64,000 nt of DNA from Nocardioides gansuensis (GTDB lineage: Bacteria; Actinomycetota; Actinomycetes; Propionibacteriales; Nocardioidaceae). The number at the start of each line of letters is the position of its first letter. Position 1 is the first letter of the stretch. Below, one piece after another: positions 1-9,053 of the stretch. The stretch spans positions 62,001 through 126,000 of the forward strand of contig NZ_QDGZ01000005.1 in NCBI RefSeq assembly GCF_003076135.1, given 5' to 3'. A program made the translations under genes and the position numbers. Below the pieces are notes generated by a model, which worked only from the letters and a program-made list of their open reading frames with translations, was not told where the DNA came from and ran no database searches.

Positions 1-513
1 TCCTACGACGAGCTCACACCGGAGAACATGGTCGTCTGCGACCTCGACGGCCGGGTGGTCGAGGGCGAGCACGCTCCCTCGTCCGACACCGAGGCCCAGG
101 CCTACGTCTACCGCGAGATGCCCGAGGTCGGCGGGGTCGTGCACACCCACTCGACGTATGCCACCGCCTGGGCCGCCCGCGGCGAGCCGGTGCCGTGCGT
201 GCTCACGATGGGGGCCGACGAGTTCGGGGGCGAGATCCCGGTGGGCCCCTTCGCGATCATCGGCGACGACTCGATCGGCCGCGGCATCGTCGAGACGCTG
301 CGTGGCAGCCGCTCCCCGGCCGTCCTGATGCGCAACCACGGCGTGTTCACGATCGGCGCGACCGCGAAGGCGGCTGTGAAGGCAGCGGTGATGTGTGAGG
401 ACGTCGCCCGCACGGTGCACATCTCCCGTCAGCTCGGCGAGCCCCTCAGGATCGACCAGCACCACGTCGATGCCCTCTTCGACCGCTACCAGAATGTCTA
501 CGGCCAGCGCTGA
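1..513 (+). CDS. araD: L-ribulose-5-phosphate 4-epimerase, 3' part (5' end outside window)
   Basis: Class II aldolase-fold enzyme that interconverts L-ribulose 5-phosphate and D-xylulose 5-phosphate, the last step of L-arabinose entry into the pentose phosphate pathway. The frame is open from base 1, and about 170 residues are visible of the roughly 230 usual for the family, so the start is lost. The motif PSSDTEAQ, the zinc-binding HTHS and the later MRNHGVF histidine match the family. The protein ends in QNVYGQR. araA follows after 61 bases, so araD and araA probably share an mRNA. The epimerase assignment over other class II aldolases rests on that neighbour. Confidence 0.9.
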   Translation, partial: SYDELTPENMVVCDLDGRVVEGEHAPSSDTEAQAYVYREMPEVGGVVHTHSTYATAWAARGEPVPCVLTMGADEFGGEIPVGPFAIIGDDSIGRGIVETLRGSRSPAVLMRNHGVFTIGATAKAAVKAAVMCEDVARTVHISRQLGEPLRIDQHHVDALFDRYQNVYGQR

Positions 514-574
514 GCCGCCGGCCACCACCCACAAGTGCGGCCCGCCTCGGGCGGTCCGTGATCCCGGAGGAAGC

Positions 575-2086
575 ATGAGCATGACGTCCACCCCCGTTCC
601 GCAGGTCTGGTTCCTCACCGGGAGCCAGGGGCTCTACGGCCCGGAGACGCTGGACCAGGTCGCGTCGCAGTCGCAGGGGATCGTCACACGCCTGGTCGAG
701 CTGGCGGACCTGCCCGTCGACGTGGTGTGGAAGCCGGTACTGCTCGACGCCGCCTCGATCCACCGGCAGATGCTGGAGGCCAACTCCGATCCCTCCTGCG
801 TCGGCATCATCGCCTGGATGCACACCTTCTCCCCGGCGAAGATGTGGATCGCCGGCCTCGACGCGCTGCAGAAGCCGCTGCTGCACCTGCACACCCAGGC
901 CGGCATGGCGCTGCCGTGGTCCACGATCGACATGGACTTCATGAACCTCAACCAGGCCGCCCACGGCGACCGCGAGTTCGGCTACATCCAGTCCCGGCTC
1001 GGTGTGCTGCGCAAGACGGTGGCCGGCCACGTGGAGTCGCCGGTGGTCGCCGAGCGGATCTCCCAATGGACCCGCGCGGCGCTGGGACGGCACGAGCTGC
1101 GGCACCTCAGGCTGGCGCGCTTCGGCGACAACATGCGCGACGTCGCGGTGACCGAGGGTGACAAGGTCGAGGCCCAGCTGAGGTTCGGCGTCTCGGTGAA
1201 CACCTACGGCGTCAACGACCTCGTCGCCGTCGTCGACGAGGTCGCCGAGCACGAGGTCGACAAGCTCGTGACCGAGTACGCCGACACCTACCGGGTGGCC
1301 CCCGAGCTCCTGCCGACCGGGGACCGGCACGCCTCCCTGCGCGACGGCGCCCGCATCGAGCTGGGCATGCGCGCCTTCCTCTCCGACGGGGGTTTCCACG
1401 CCTTCACCACGAACTTCGAGGACCTGGGCGGGCTCCGCCAGCTCCCCGGCCTGGCCGTGCAGCGGCTGATGGCCGACGGCTACGGCTTCGGCGGTGAGGG
1501 CGACTGGAAGACATCGGTGCTGCTGCGCGCGACCAAGGTCATGGGCGCCGGGCTGCCGGGAGGCACGTCCTTCATGGAGGACTACACCTACCACCTGGTC
1601 CCCGGCGAGGAGAAGATCCTCGGCGCGCACATGCTCGAGGTCTGTCCCACGATCACCACGCAGCAGCCCTCGCTCGAGGTCCACCCGCTCTCGATCGGTG
1701 GACGCGAGGACCCGGTGCGTCTCCGGTTCACGGCCGACCCGGGCCCCGCGGTGGTCGCCGGCCTGTCCGACCTCGGCGACCGGTTCCGGCTCACGGTCAA
1801 CGAGATCGACGTCGTCGAGCCGGACGAGGCGTTGCCCCGCCTGCCCGTGGCCTGCGCGGTGTGGGAGCCGCGCCCGTCCCTGTCGACCTCGGCCGAGGCG
1901 TGGCTGATGGCCGGTGCGCCGCACCACACGGTGCTGTCCAAGGCCGTCGGCGTCGAGGTGCTGGCGGACTTCGCCGAGATGACCGGCACCGAGATCGTGA
2001 TCATCGACGCCGAGACCACGACGCGCTCCTTCCAGCGCGAGCTGCGCTGGAGCGCCGCCTACCATCGGCTCGCCGAGGGCCTGTGA
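575..2086 (+). CDS. araA: L-arabinose isomerase
   Basis: Converts L-arabinose to L-ribulose in the cytoplasm using Mn2+. The product is 503 residues, against 500 for the E. coli enzyme. Family hallmarks are visible: [13 protein letters not shown] at the N-terminus, [19 protein letters not shown] and AHMLEVCPT. Glu308, Glu335 and His352 align with E. coli Glu306, Glu333 and His350 with a constant offset of two, and the GAPHHT motif supplies the last metal histidine. I chose the ATG at 575 because CGGAGGAAG lies just upstream; the longer open frame from 395 overlaps araD and lacks family similarity. The aldo/keto reductase begins 11 bases after the stop. Confidence 0.97.
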   Translation: MSMTSTPVPQVWFLTGSQGLYGPETLDQVASQSQGIVTRLVELADLPVDVVWKPVLLDAASIHRQMLEANSDPSCVGIIAWMHTFSPAKMWIAGLDALQKPLLHLHTQAGMALPWSTIDMDFMNLNQAAHGDREFGYIQSRLGVLRKTVAGHVESPVVAERISQWTRAALGRHELRHLRLARFGDNMRDVAVTEGDKVEAQLRFGVSVNTYGVNDLVAVVDEVAEHEVDKLVTEYADTYRVAPELLPTGDRHASLRDGARIELGMRAFLSDGGFHAFTTNFEDLGGLRQLPGLAVQRLMADGYGFGGEGDWKTSVLLRATKVMGAGLPGGTSFMEDYTYHLVPGEEKILGAHMLEVCPTITTQQPSLEVHPLSIGGREDPVRLRFTADPGPAVVAGLSDLGDRFRLTVNEIDVVEPDEALPRLPVACAVWEPRPSLSTSAEAWLMAGAPHHTVLSKAVGVEVLADFAEMTGTEIVIIDAETTTRSFQRELRWSAAYHRLAEGL

Positions 2087-2097
2087 GAGGGCCGGGC

Positions 2098-3093
2098 ATG
2101 GAGCAGCGCATCCTGGGCCGGACCGGCCGCTCGGTCTCGGTCGTGGGTCTCGGCACCTGGCAGCTGGGTGCCGACTGGGGGGAGGTGTCGGAGCACGACG
2201 CACGCGCGGTGCTCGAGGCGTCCGCCGAGGCCGGAGTCACGTTCTACGACACCGCCGACGTCTACGGCGACGGCCGCAGCGAGCAGATCATCGGCCGCTT
2301 CGTCGCGGCCCATCCCGACGACGGCCTCATCGTCGCCACCAAGATGGGTCGACGCGCGGCGCAGGTGCCGGACAGCTACGTCGAGGCGAGCTTCCGGGCC
2401 TGGATCGACCGGTCCCGCACCAACCTCGGCACCGACCGGCTCGACCTGGTGCAGCTGCACTGCCCGCCCAGCGAGGTGATCCGGAGCGACGCGACGTACG
2501 ACGTCCTGGACGCCCTCGTCGAGGAGGGGCTGGTCGCCGCCTACGGCGTCAGCGTCGAGACGGTCGACCAGGCGCTCAGCGCGATCGCCCGGCCGCACGT
2601 CGCGTCGGTGCAGATCATCCTCAACGCGTTCCGGTTGAAACCGCTCGACGAGGTGCTCCCGGCCGCTGCCGCGGCAGGCGTGGGGATCATCGCGCGCGTC
2701 CCGCTCGCCTCGGGCCTCCTGTCGGGGAAGTACGACCTGGACACGACGTTCGCGCCGGACGACCACCGCACCTACAACCGCGACGGCAGTGCCTTCGACG
2801 TCGGCGAGACCTTCTCCGGCGTGGACTACCCGACCGGGGTCGTGGCGGCGCGCGAGCTCGCCGAGCTCGTCGCGACGATCGGGCCGGCCGGGCTCACGCC
2901 GGCGCAGGTGGCGATCGCCTGGGCGTGGCAGCAACCCGGCGTGACGACGGTGATCCCGGGCGCCCGCAACCTCGCCCAGGCGCGCGCCAACGCCGCGGCC
3001 GGGGTCGCCGGGCGGTTGAGCCCGGACCTCCTGGCCGGATTCCGGAGCATCTACGACCGGCACGTCCGCGACGCGGTCCATGGTCGCTGGTGA
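2098..3093 (+). CDS. aldo/keto reductase in the arabinose operon
   Basis: A 331-residue NADPH-type (alpha/beta)8-barrel aldo/keto reductase. The catalytic tetrad is recognisable as Asp and Tyr in FYDTADVYG, Lys in VATKMG and His in VQLHCPPS, and the C-terminal IPGARN segment matches the cofactor-binding region. Only 11 bases separate it from araA, so it is almost certainly cotranscribed with the arabinose genes. Its substrate cannot be read from the sequence. A sugar or sugar-derived aldehyde is likely by context, for example an aldose-to-alditol or aldose-to-lactone step. A general detoxification role is the alternative. Confidence 0.88.
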   Translation: MEQRILGRTGRSVSVVGLGTWQLGADWGEVSEHDARAVLEASAEAGVTFYDTADVYGDGRSEQIIGRFVAAHPDDGLIVATKMGRRAAQVPDSYVEASFRAWIDRSRTNLGTDRLDLVQLHCPPSEVIRSDATYDVLDALVEEGLVAAYGVSVETVDQALSAIARPHVASVQIILNAFRLKPLDEVLPAAAAAGVGIIARVPLASGLLSGKYDLDTTFAPDDHRTYNRDGSAFDVGETFSGVDYPTGVVAARELAELVATIGPAGLTPAQVAIAWAWQQPGVTTVIPGARNLAQARANAAAGVAGRLSPDLLAGFRSIYDRHVRDAVHGRW

Positions 3094-3117
3094 TCTGACG
3101 GGCGGGTGGACGGACAC

Positions 3118-3146
3118 TTGACACCAAAAATGTGAACGCTCACAGT
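3118..3146 (+). promoter_or_regulatory. sugar importer promoter with LacI-type operator
   Basis: TTGACA (3118-3123) is a good -35 box. The near-perfect palindrome TGTGAACGCTCACA (3131-3144) fills the spacer and reaches the expected -10 region. It resembles the operators at 14203 and 14281, as expected for one LacI/AraR-type repressor acting by steric occlusion. The -10 (CACAGT, 3141-3146) is weak. A leader of about 120 bases separates it from the chosen start codon at 3273. Confidence 0.7.
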
Positions 3147-3272
3147 TCTGTGGCCGCCGTGATAGGCGTCACCACAGTGCAGGGGGAACGACCGGGCCCG
3201 AGTGGAGCCAGGGGCCGGTCACCGCAGGGCACGGGACGGACCCGGCCCGCATGGAGTGAATGGAGAAGGTTC

Positions 3273-4361
3273 TTGCGCAAGCTACTCATCACCGTCGCTG
3301 CAGGAGGTCTTGCCCTGAGCCTGGCGGCGTGCGGAGGCGACGACGACAGCGCCGCCGCCGCCAGCGAGTCGGGCGGCGGCGGCACCATCGGCGTCGCGAT
3401 GCCGACCAAGTCCTCGGAGCGCTGGATCGCCGACGGCAACAACATCAAGTCCCAGCTGGAGGAGGCCGGCTACGAGGTCGACCTCCAGTACGCCGAGGAC
3501 GACATCCCCACCCAGGTCTCGCAGGTCGAGAACATGGTGACCAAGGGCGTCGACGTCCTCGTCATCGCCGCCATCGACGGCACGGCCCTCGGTGAGGTCC
3601 TCGACACCGCGGAGAGCCAGGAGATCGAGGTCATCGCCTACGACCGGCTGATCCGGGACTCCGAGGCGGTCGACTACTACTCCACCTTCGACAACTTCCA
3701 GGTCGGCGTCCAGCAGGCCGAGTCCCTCGTCAAGGGGCTGGAGGAGCGCGGCAAGGCGCCGTACAACGTGGAGCTGTTCGCCGGCTCGCCCGACGACAAC
3801 AACGCGACGTTCTTCTGGGAAGGCGCCATGTCGGTGCTGCAGCCGATGATCGACTCCGGCGACATCGTGGTGCCCTCGAAGCAGACCGACTTCGACCAGG
3901 CCGCGATCCTGCGCTGGGACCCGGCCACCGCGCAGAAGCGGATGGAGGACATCCTGACCGGCACCTACGCCAGCGAGACGGTCGAGGGCGTCCTCTCGCC
4001 GTACGACGGGCTCTCGCTCGGCATCATCGCCGCCCTGCAGGGCAACGGCTACGGCGGCGGCGGCAAGGACCTTCCGGTCGTCACCGGGCAGGACGCCGAG
4101 GTGCAGTCCGTCAAGTCGATCCTCGCGGACGAGCAGTACTCCACGATCTTCAAGGACACGCGCGAGCTGGCCGCGGTCACCGTGGACATGATCAAGGCCG
4201 TCGAGGCCGGCGAGGAGCCCGAGGTCAACGACACCGAGACCTACGACAACGGCGTCAAGGTCGTGCCGTCCTACCTCCTCGAGCCGGTGCCGGTGGAGAA
4301 GGCCGACGTCCAGAAGGTGCTCGTCGACTCGGGCTACTACACCGAGGACGAGCTCAAGTGA
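3273..4361 (+). CDS. chvE: monosaccharide ABC transporter substrate-binding lipoprotein (ChvE-like)
   Basis: Extracytoplasmic sugar-binding protein of the ChvE/XylF class, 362 residues. It has a lipoprotein signal with lipobox LAAC, then a Ser/Gly-rich linker and two periplasmic-binding-protein lobes containing [30 protein letters not shown] and [14 protein letters not shown] chose the TTG at 3273 because GGAGAAGG lies just upstream and the signal peptide then starts normally as [12 protein letters not shown]. The longer frame from ATG 3132 would translate through the operator. It heads the importer operon. L-arabinose is the likely ligand from the neighbours, although this family is often multi-sugar. 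Confidence 0.9.
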   Translation: MRKLLITVAAGGLALSLAACGGDDDSAAAASESGGGGTIGVAMPTKSSERWIADGNNIKSQLEEAGYEVDLQYAEDDIPTQVSQVENMVTKGVDVLVIAAIDGTALGEVLDTAESQEIEVIAYDRLIRDSEAVDYYSTFDNFQVGVQQAESLVKGLEERGKAPYNVELFAGSPDDNNATFFWEGAMSVLQPMIDSGDIVVPSKQTDFDQAAILRWDPATAQKRMEDILTGTYASETVEGVLSPYDGLSLGIIAALQGNGYGGGGKDLPVVTGQDAEVQSVKSILADEQYSTIFKDTRELAAVTVDMIKAVEAGEEPEVNDTETYDNGVKVVPSYLLEPVPVEKADVQKVLVDSGYYTEDELK

Positions 4362-4365
4362 CCCC

Positions 4366-4412
4366 GGGGCGGGCCCGGCGATCCCGGGCCCGCCCCCACA
4401 CCGGCCCGGACT
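4366..4412 (+). promoter_or_regulatory. tandem GC hairpins between binding-protein and ATPase genes
   Basis: A perfect 13-bp stem (4366-4378 with 4384-4396) encloses the 5-base loop CGATC. A smaller hairpin built on GGCCCG/CGGGCC follows. There is no T-tract. Such intercistronic structures usually stabilise the upstream binding-protein message or attenuate read-through, giving more binding protein than ATPase and permease. Confidence 0.6.
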
Positions 4413-4434
4413 CCGGGCCCGAGAGGCAGGGACG

Positions 4435-5964
4435 ATGGCGCAGCCCATCCTCGAGATGCGTTCGATCACCAAGCGATTCCCCGGCGTGCTGGCGCTCTCG
4501 GACGTCAACCTCACCGTCGAGCGGGGCGAGATCCACGCCATCTGCGGTGAGAACGGCGCGGGCAAGTCGACGCTGATGAAGGTGCTCAGCGGCGTCTACC
4601 CACACGGCTCCTACGAGGGTGACATCGTCTTCGAGGGGGAGCCGGTCTCGTTCAAGGACATCCGGCACAGCGAGCAGCTGGGCATCGTGATCATCCACCA
4701 GGAGCTCGCGCTGATCCCCGAGCTGTCGATCGCGGAGAACATCTTCCTCGGCAACGAGACCGCCACCCGTGGCGTCATCAACTGGGACGAGGCCAACCAC
4801 CGGGCCATCGAGCTGATGGCCCGGGTGGGCCTCCGGGAGAACCCGCTCACGCCCGTCAAGCACCTCGGCATCGGCAAGCAGCAGCTGGTCGAGATCGCCA
4901 AGGCGTTGAGCAAGGACGTCAAGCTCCTCATCCTCGACGAGCCCACGGCGGCCCTCAACGACGACGACTCCACCCACCTCCTCGACCTGCTCAAGGGACT
5001 GCAGGGCAAGGGCATCACCTCGATCATGATCAGCCACAAGCTCAACGAGATCGAGCGCGTCGCGGACTCGATCACCATCATCCGCGACGGCCGGACCATC
5101 GAGACGCTGCACGTCAGCGAGGGCGCCGTCGACGAGGACCGGATCATCCGGGGCATGGTCGGCCGCGACCTCGCACACCGCTTCCCCGACCACATCCCGC
5201 AGATCGGCGAGGTGCTGTTCGAGGTCCGCGACTGGAGCGTCGGACATCCGCACGACCACAGCCGCCTCGTCATCCAGGGCGCCAACCTGAAGGTCCGCCG
5301 GGGCGAGATCGTCGGCATCGCCGGACTGATGGGGGCGGGCCGGACCGAGCTGGCACGCAGCATCTTCGGACGCTCCTACGGCAGCAACCACTCGGGCGCC
5401 ATGTTCCTCGACGGCCGCGAGATCCACCTCCGGTCGGTGCACCACGCGATCCGGGCCGGCATCGCCTACGTCAGCGAGGACCGCAAGGGCCTCGGCCTCA
5501 ACCTGCTCGACGACATCAAGACCTCGATCAGCTCGGCGGCGCTGCACAAGCTCCGGCGGGGCTTCACAGTCGACGAGCAGGAAGAGGTCGTGGTCGCCGA
5601 GCAGTACCGCAGGAGCTTCAACATCAAGGCCCCCAGCATCGCCGCCGGCGTCCGCAAGCTGTCGGGCGGCAACCAGCAGAAGGTCGTCCTCAGCAAGTGG
5701 ATGTTCACCGACCCGCAGCTGCTCATCCTCGACGAGCCGACGCGGGGCATCGACGTCGGCGCCAAGTTCGAGATCTACGGGATCATCCAGGCCCTCGCCC
5801 GCGAGGGGAAGGGCGTGCTCGTGATCTCCTCCGAGCTGCCCGAGCTGCTCGGGCTGTGCGACCGGATCTACACCCTCGCCGAGGGCGGGATCACCCATGA
5901 GTTCGACAAGGACGACGCAGACCAGGAGTCCCTGATGCGGTACATGACCGTGGACGCGAGGTAA
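4435..5964 (+). CDS. mmsA: sugar ABC transporter ATP-binding protein (MmsA/GguA type)
   Basis: Tandem-domain ABC ATPase of 509 residues that powers monosaccharide import. The first nucleotide-binding domain has Walker [10 protein letters not shown] and Walker [13 protein letters not shown], with a degenerate signature ([14 protein letters not shown]). The second has a non-canonical Walker A ([11 protein letters not shown]), a full signature [14 protein letters not shown] and [14 protein letters not shown]. This asymmetry is normal for the RbsA/XylG/GguA class. The ATG is preceded by GAGGCAGGGA. It follows the binding-protein gene and its hairpins, and the permease starts three bases after its stop. 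Confidence 0.95.
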   Translation: MAQPILEMRSITKRFPGVLALSDVNLTVERGEIHAICGENGAGKSTLMKVLSGVYPHGSYEGDIVFEGEPVSFKDIRHSEQLGIVIIHQELALIPELSIAENIFLGNETATRGVINWDEANHRAIELMARVGLRENPLTPVKHLGIGKQQLVEIAKALSKDVKLLILDEPTAALNDDDSTHLLDLLKGLQGKGITSIMISHKLNEIERVADSITIIRDGRTIETLHVSEGAVDEDRIIRGMVGRDLAHRFPDHIPQIGEVLFEVRDWSVGHPHDHSRLVIQGANLKVRRGEIVGIAGLMGAGRTELARSIFGRSYGSNHSGAMFLDGREIHLRSVHHAIRAGIAYVSEDRKGLGLNLLDDIKTSISSAALHKLRRGFTVDEQEEVVVAEQYRRSFNIKAPSIAAGVRKLSGGNQQKVVLSKWMFTDPQLLILDEPTRGIDVGAKFEIYGIIQALAREGKGVLVISSELPELLGLCDRIYTLAEGGITHEFDKDDADQESLMRYMTVDAR

Positions 5965-5967
5965 CCC

Positions 5968-7257
5968 ATGACCACCCTCACCACCATCCTGCGCGGCAAC
6001 GTGCGCCAGTACGGCATGATCATCGCCCTCGCGGCGATCGTCCTGCTCTTCCAGCGGACGACCGAGGGCGTGCTGCTCAAGCCCATCAACGTGTCCAACC
6101 TGGTCGTGCAGAACGCGCAGATCCTGATCCTGGCCATCGGCATGGTCATCGTCATCGTGGCCCGCCACATCGACCTCTCGGTCGGCTCGGTGGCGGCCTT
6201 CGTCGGGGCCACCGGCGCGATCCTGATGACCAACTACGACGTCCCGTGGTTCCTCGCCGTGGTCATCTGCCTGGCGGTCGGGGCGCTGATCGGCGCCTGG
6301 CACGGGTTCTGGGTCGCCTACGTCGGCATCCCGGCCTTCATCGTCACGCTGGCCAGCATGCTGCTGTTCCGCGGGCTGACCCTGGTCATCCTCGAGGGCA
6401 AGACCGTCGGGGGCCTGCCCGAGAACTTCAAGAAGATGGGCAACGGCTTCCTGCCGGAGGTCGGGCCGGACACCGACCTCCACAACCTGACCATGCTGCT
6501 GGGCGTCGTGGTGGTGGCAGTCCTCGTGGTGCTGGACCTCCGCCGTCGGGCTGCCGCGAAGCGGTACAACTTCGAGGTCCTGCCGTTCCCGCTGTTCGCG
6601 CTGAAGCAGGTCGTCATCGGCGCCGTCGTGATGGAGTTCGCCTACCTCCTGGCGGACGCCCGAGGCCTGCCGATCGTCGGGCTGATCCTCTTCGCCCTGA
6701 TCGGCATCTACACGTTCGTCATGACGCGCACGGTGTTCGGCCGCCACGTCTACGCCATCGGCGGCAACGTCGACGCGGCCACCATGTCCGGCGTCAACAC
6801 CCGGCGGGTGGACTTCCTGGTCATGACCAACATGGGCCTCCTGGCTGGTCTCGCGGGGCTGGTGACGACCGCCCGCCTCACTGCGGCCAACCCCAAGGCC
6901 GGCGTCAACTTCGAGCTGGACGCCATCGCGGCGGCGTTCATCGGCGGTGCCGCCGTCACCGGAGGCGTCGGCACGGTGGTGGGCGCGATCATCGGTGGCC
7001 TCGTGATGGGTGTGCTCAACAACGGCATGTCCCTGATGGGCGTCTCCATCGACTGGCAGCAGGCGATCAAGGGCCTGGTGCTGCTCGCCGCCGTCGCCTT
7101 CGACGTCTGGAACAAGCGGCGCACGGCCGGGTCCGGCGGCGCAGGTGCGGAGAAGAGCGAAGCGACCCCGCCACCTCCCGCCGAGCTCGTCGAGGAGATC
7201 GAGCAGCTCGAGCATGAGTCATCGGCCGAGTCGGGCGTCGGCCGGCGCGGCTCCTGA
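5968..7257 (+). CDS. mmsB: sugar ABC transporter permease (MmsB/GguB type)
   Basis: Integral membrane permease of 429 residues with about ten hydrophobic segments, in the BPD_transp_2 family. Characteristic stretches are ARHIDLSVGSV (the conserved loop of ribose/xylose permeases), YAIGGNVDAATMSGVN and GAAVTGGVGTVVGAIIGG. A charged cytoplasmic tail of about 40 residues rich in Glu and Pro follows the last membrane segment. It sits three bases after the ATPase stop and a strong hairpin follows it, so it ends the importer operon. Confidence 0.95.
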   Translation: MTTLTTILRGNVRQYGMIIALAAIVLLFQRTTEGVLLKPINVSNLVVQNAQILILAIGMVIVIVARHIDLSVGSVAAFVGATGAILMTNYDVPWFLAVVICLAVGALIGAWHGFWVAYVGIPAFIVTLASMLLFRGLTLVILEGKTVGGLPENFKKMGNGFLPEVGPDTDLHNLTMLLGVVVVAVLVVLDLRRRAAAKRYNFEVLPFPLFALKQVVIGAVVMEFAYLLADARGLPIVGLILFALIGIYTFVMTRTVFGRHVYAIGGNVDAATMSGVNTRRVDFLVMTNMGLLAGLAGLVTTARLTAANPKAGVNFELDAIAAAFIGGAAVTGGVGTVVGAIIGGLVMGVLNNGMSLMGVSIDWQQAIKGLVLLAAVAFDVWNKRRTAGSGGAGAEKSEATPPPPAELVEEIEQLEHESSAESGVGRRGS

Positions 7258-7278
7258 GACCTGTCACCCCTCTCTGCG

Positions 7279-7309
7279 GACACCGCGACGGCCGAGCCGT
7301 CGCGGTGTC
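7279..7309 (+). terminator. rho-independent-like terminator after the importer operon
   Basis: A 14-bp perfect stem (7279-7292 with 7296-7309) closes a CGA loop 21 bases after the permease stop. It is followed only by TT, as is common in high-GC actinobacteria. Confidence 0.7.
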
Positions 7310-7357
7310 TTCGCGTCTGCGGGCCCTGCCGGTTGCCCTATGTGACACGCGCGACCT

Positions 7358-7387
7358 TTGACTTCAAGTACTTGAAGTTCCTACCGT
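7358..7387 (+). promoter_or_regulatory. MerR-type promoter with 18-bp palindrome
   Basis: TTGACT (7358-7363) and TACCGT (7382-7387) are separated by 18 bases, most of which form the perfect palindrome ACTTCAAGTACTTGAAGT (7361-7378). A dyad inside a long spacer is the hallmark of MerR-family activation by promoter distortion. The expected transcription start coincides with the GTG start at 7395, so the regulator mRNA is probably leaderless and autoregulated. Confidence 0.75.
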
Positions 7388-7394
7388 CGATGAC

Positions 7395-7856
7395 GTGAGC
7401 GCACCGACGACCCAGCACACCTACACGATCAAGGAAGCCGCGGCCCTGACCGGGCTTCCGGCCAGCACGTTGCGCTACTACGAATCGATCGGCGTGATCG
7501 CGCCGATCAGCCGCGGTGCGACCAGCAAGCACCGGGTCTACGACGAGGACGACCTCGACCAGCTCATGTGGGTCGCCTGCCTGGCCTCGACCGGCATGTC
7601 CGTGGAAGACATGCGCCAGTACATGGCGAACGCGCAGCGCGGACCTGCGGCAGCCGGCGAGCAGGTCGGGCTGCTCTCCGAGCAGGAGCGCCGGTTGGCG
7701 TATGAAGCAGGGCAGATCGCCCTGCGCCAGCGCTACGTCCGGCTGAAGATCGACTACTGGCGCGCGATCGAGGCAGACGACGCTCCACGCGCCGAGCTCT
7801 TGTCCGCCGAAGCGCGCACGCTGGCCGACCAGCTCAAGCGGCCCAGGAAGCACTAA
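7395..7856 (+). CDS. MerR-family transcriptional regulator (AdhR-like)
   Basis: A 153-residue DNA-binding regulator. The N-terminal winged helix is visible as [26 protein letters not shown], followed by the family's conserved R-x-Y-D-x-x-D-L and a C-terminal dimerisation helix. Cys62 is its only cysteine. In AdhR/NmlR-type regulators a single cysteine near this place senses reactive aldehydes, and allowing for the ten extra N-terminal residues it matches AdhR Cys52 (my alignment by eye). The neighbouring zinc alcohol dehydrogenase fits an aldehyde-stress circuit. Start is GTG at 7395. Confidence 0.9.
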   Translation: MSAPTTQHTYTIKEAAALTGLPASTLRYYESIGVIAPISRGATSKHRVYDEDDLDQLMWVACLASTGMSVEDMRQYMANAQRGPAAAGEQVGLLSEQERRLAYEAGQIALRQRYVRLKIDYWRAIEADDAPRAELLSAEARTLADQLKRPRKH

Positions 7857-7948
7857 CCCGCACCGACTGTGCCCCGGCGGACCGCCCGGTCCGCAGGACA
7901 GGTGCGCCCACGTCACGCGCTAACGCGTCCAGAGAAAAGGAACACACC

Positions 7949-8989
7949 ATGCACGTCAACGCCTACGCCGCTCCGGCGTCCGGCCAGCCGCTGGCCCCGA
8001 TCACCATCGAGCGCCGCGATGTCGGTCCCCACGACGTCCTCATCGAGATCGAGTACGCCGGCATCTGCCACTCCGACATCCACACCGTCAACGGCGACTG
8101 GGGGCCTCAGCCGTTCCCGGTCGTGCCCGGGCACGAGATCGTCGGCACCGTCACCGAGGTCGGCCCCGACGTCACCAGGCACCAGGTCGGCGACCGCGTC
8201 GGGGTCGGGTGCATGGTCAACTCCTGCGGCGAGTGCGCCAACTGCCGCAACGGCGACGAGCAGTACTGCCTCGACGGCATGGTCCCCACCTACGCCGGCA
8301 CCGACCGTGACGGCACCACCACCCAGGGCGGCTACTCCTCCCACGTGGTCGTGGACGCCGACTACGTCCTCTCCGTCCCCGACGGGATCGACTCGGCTGC
8401 GGCAGCACCCTTGCTGTGCGCGGGCATCACCACCTACGCACCGCTCCGTCGCTGGGGTGCCGGTCCAGGCAAGAAGGTCGCGATCGTCGGGCTCGGCGGA
8501 CTGGGACACCTGGCGGTCAAGATCGCCCATGCACTCGGGGCCGAGGTCACTGTCCTCTCCCAGTCGCTGAAGAAGCAGGAGGACGGTCTCCGCCTCGGCG
8601 CGGAGGAGTACTACGCCACCTCAGACCCCGCCACGTTCGAGCAGCTCGCCGGTCGCTTCGACCTGATCGTCAACACGGTCAGCGCCAGCATCGAGCTCGA
8701 CGCCTACCTCGGCCTGCTCGCCGTCGACGGCACGCTCGTCAACGTCGGAGCACCGGCCGAGCCGCTGAGCGTGCACGTCATGTCGCTCATCGGCGCCCGC
8801 CGGTCCTTCGCCGGATCCATGATCGGCGGCATCGCCCTGACCCAGGAGATGCTCGACTTCTGCGCCGACCACGGCATCGGCGCCGAGATCGAGATCATTG
8901 CCGCGGACCAGGTCAACGAGGCGTACGAGCGTGTCCTCGCCTCCGACGTCCGCTACCGCTTCGTCATCGACACCGGCACCCTCGGCTGA
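7949..8989 (+). CDS. zinc-dependent alcohol/aldehyde reductase (CAD/AdhA family)
   Basis: Medium-chain NAD(P)-dependent dehydrogenase, 346 residues. The catalytic zinc site is seen in [10 protein letters not shown] and PGHEIVGTV, and the structural zinc site in [15 protein letters not shown]. The Rossmann motif is [10 protein letters not shown]. The [10 protein letters not shown] stretch after it, where NADPH-specific cinnamyl-alcohol-dehydrogenase-like enzymes carry S-x-S/K, suggests NADPH use. AAAAGGA precedes the ATG. It lies 92 bases after the MerR gene and is its probable target, as in adhR-adhA of Bacillus. Likely role: reducing toxic aldehydes. Confidence 0.93.
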   Translation: MHVNAYAAPASGQPLAPITIERRDVGPHDVLIEIEYAGICHSDIHTVNGDWGPQPFPVVPGHEIVGTVTEVGPDVTRHQVGDRVGVGCMVNSCGECANCRNGDEQYCLDGMVPTYAGTDRDGTTTQGGYSSHVVVDADYVLSVPDGIDSAAAAPLLCAGITTYAPLRRWGAGPGKKVAIVGLGGLGHLAVKIAHALGAEVTVLSQSLKKQEDGLRLGAEEYYATSDPATFEQLAGRFDLIVNTVSASIELDAYLGLLAVDGTLVNVGAPAEPLSVHVMSLIGARRSFAGSMIGGIALTQEMLDFCADHGIGAEIEIIAADQVNEAYERVLASDVRYRFVIDTGTLG

Positions 8990-9002
8990 AGAACACGCGC
9001 GA

Positions 9003-9046
9003 ACGCCCCGGGCGGCCAGTGGGGAGCGGCCGGCCGCCCGGGGCGT
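9003..9046. terminator. bidirectional hairpin between dehydrogenase and GH43 genes
   Basis: Inverted GC-rich arms of 15 bp (9003-9017 and 9032-9046) flank a 14-base loop, in the space between two convergent stop codons (8989 and 9054). It can terminate both transcripts. Confidence 0.65.
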
Positions 9047-9053
9047 CGGCAGG

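Noticed and set aside
3132..3272. N-terminal extension of the sugar-binding protein from ATG 3132
   Set aside because: It would start inside the operator and place about 50 residues before a normal lipoprotein signal.
4354..7215. Long minus-strand frame opposite the sugar importer
   Set aside because: Composition is Asp/His/Gln-rich mirror-frame sequence with no motif; the plus-strand ABC genes are clear.
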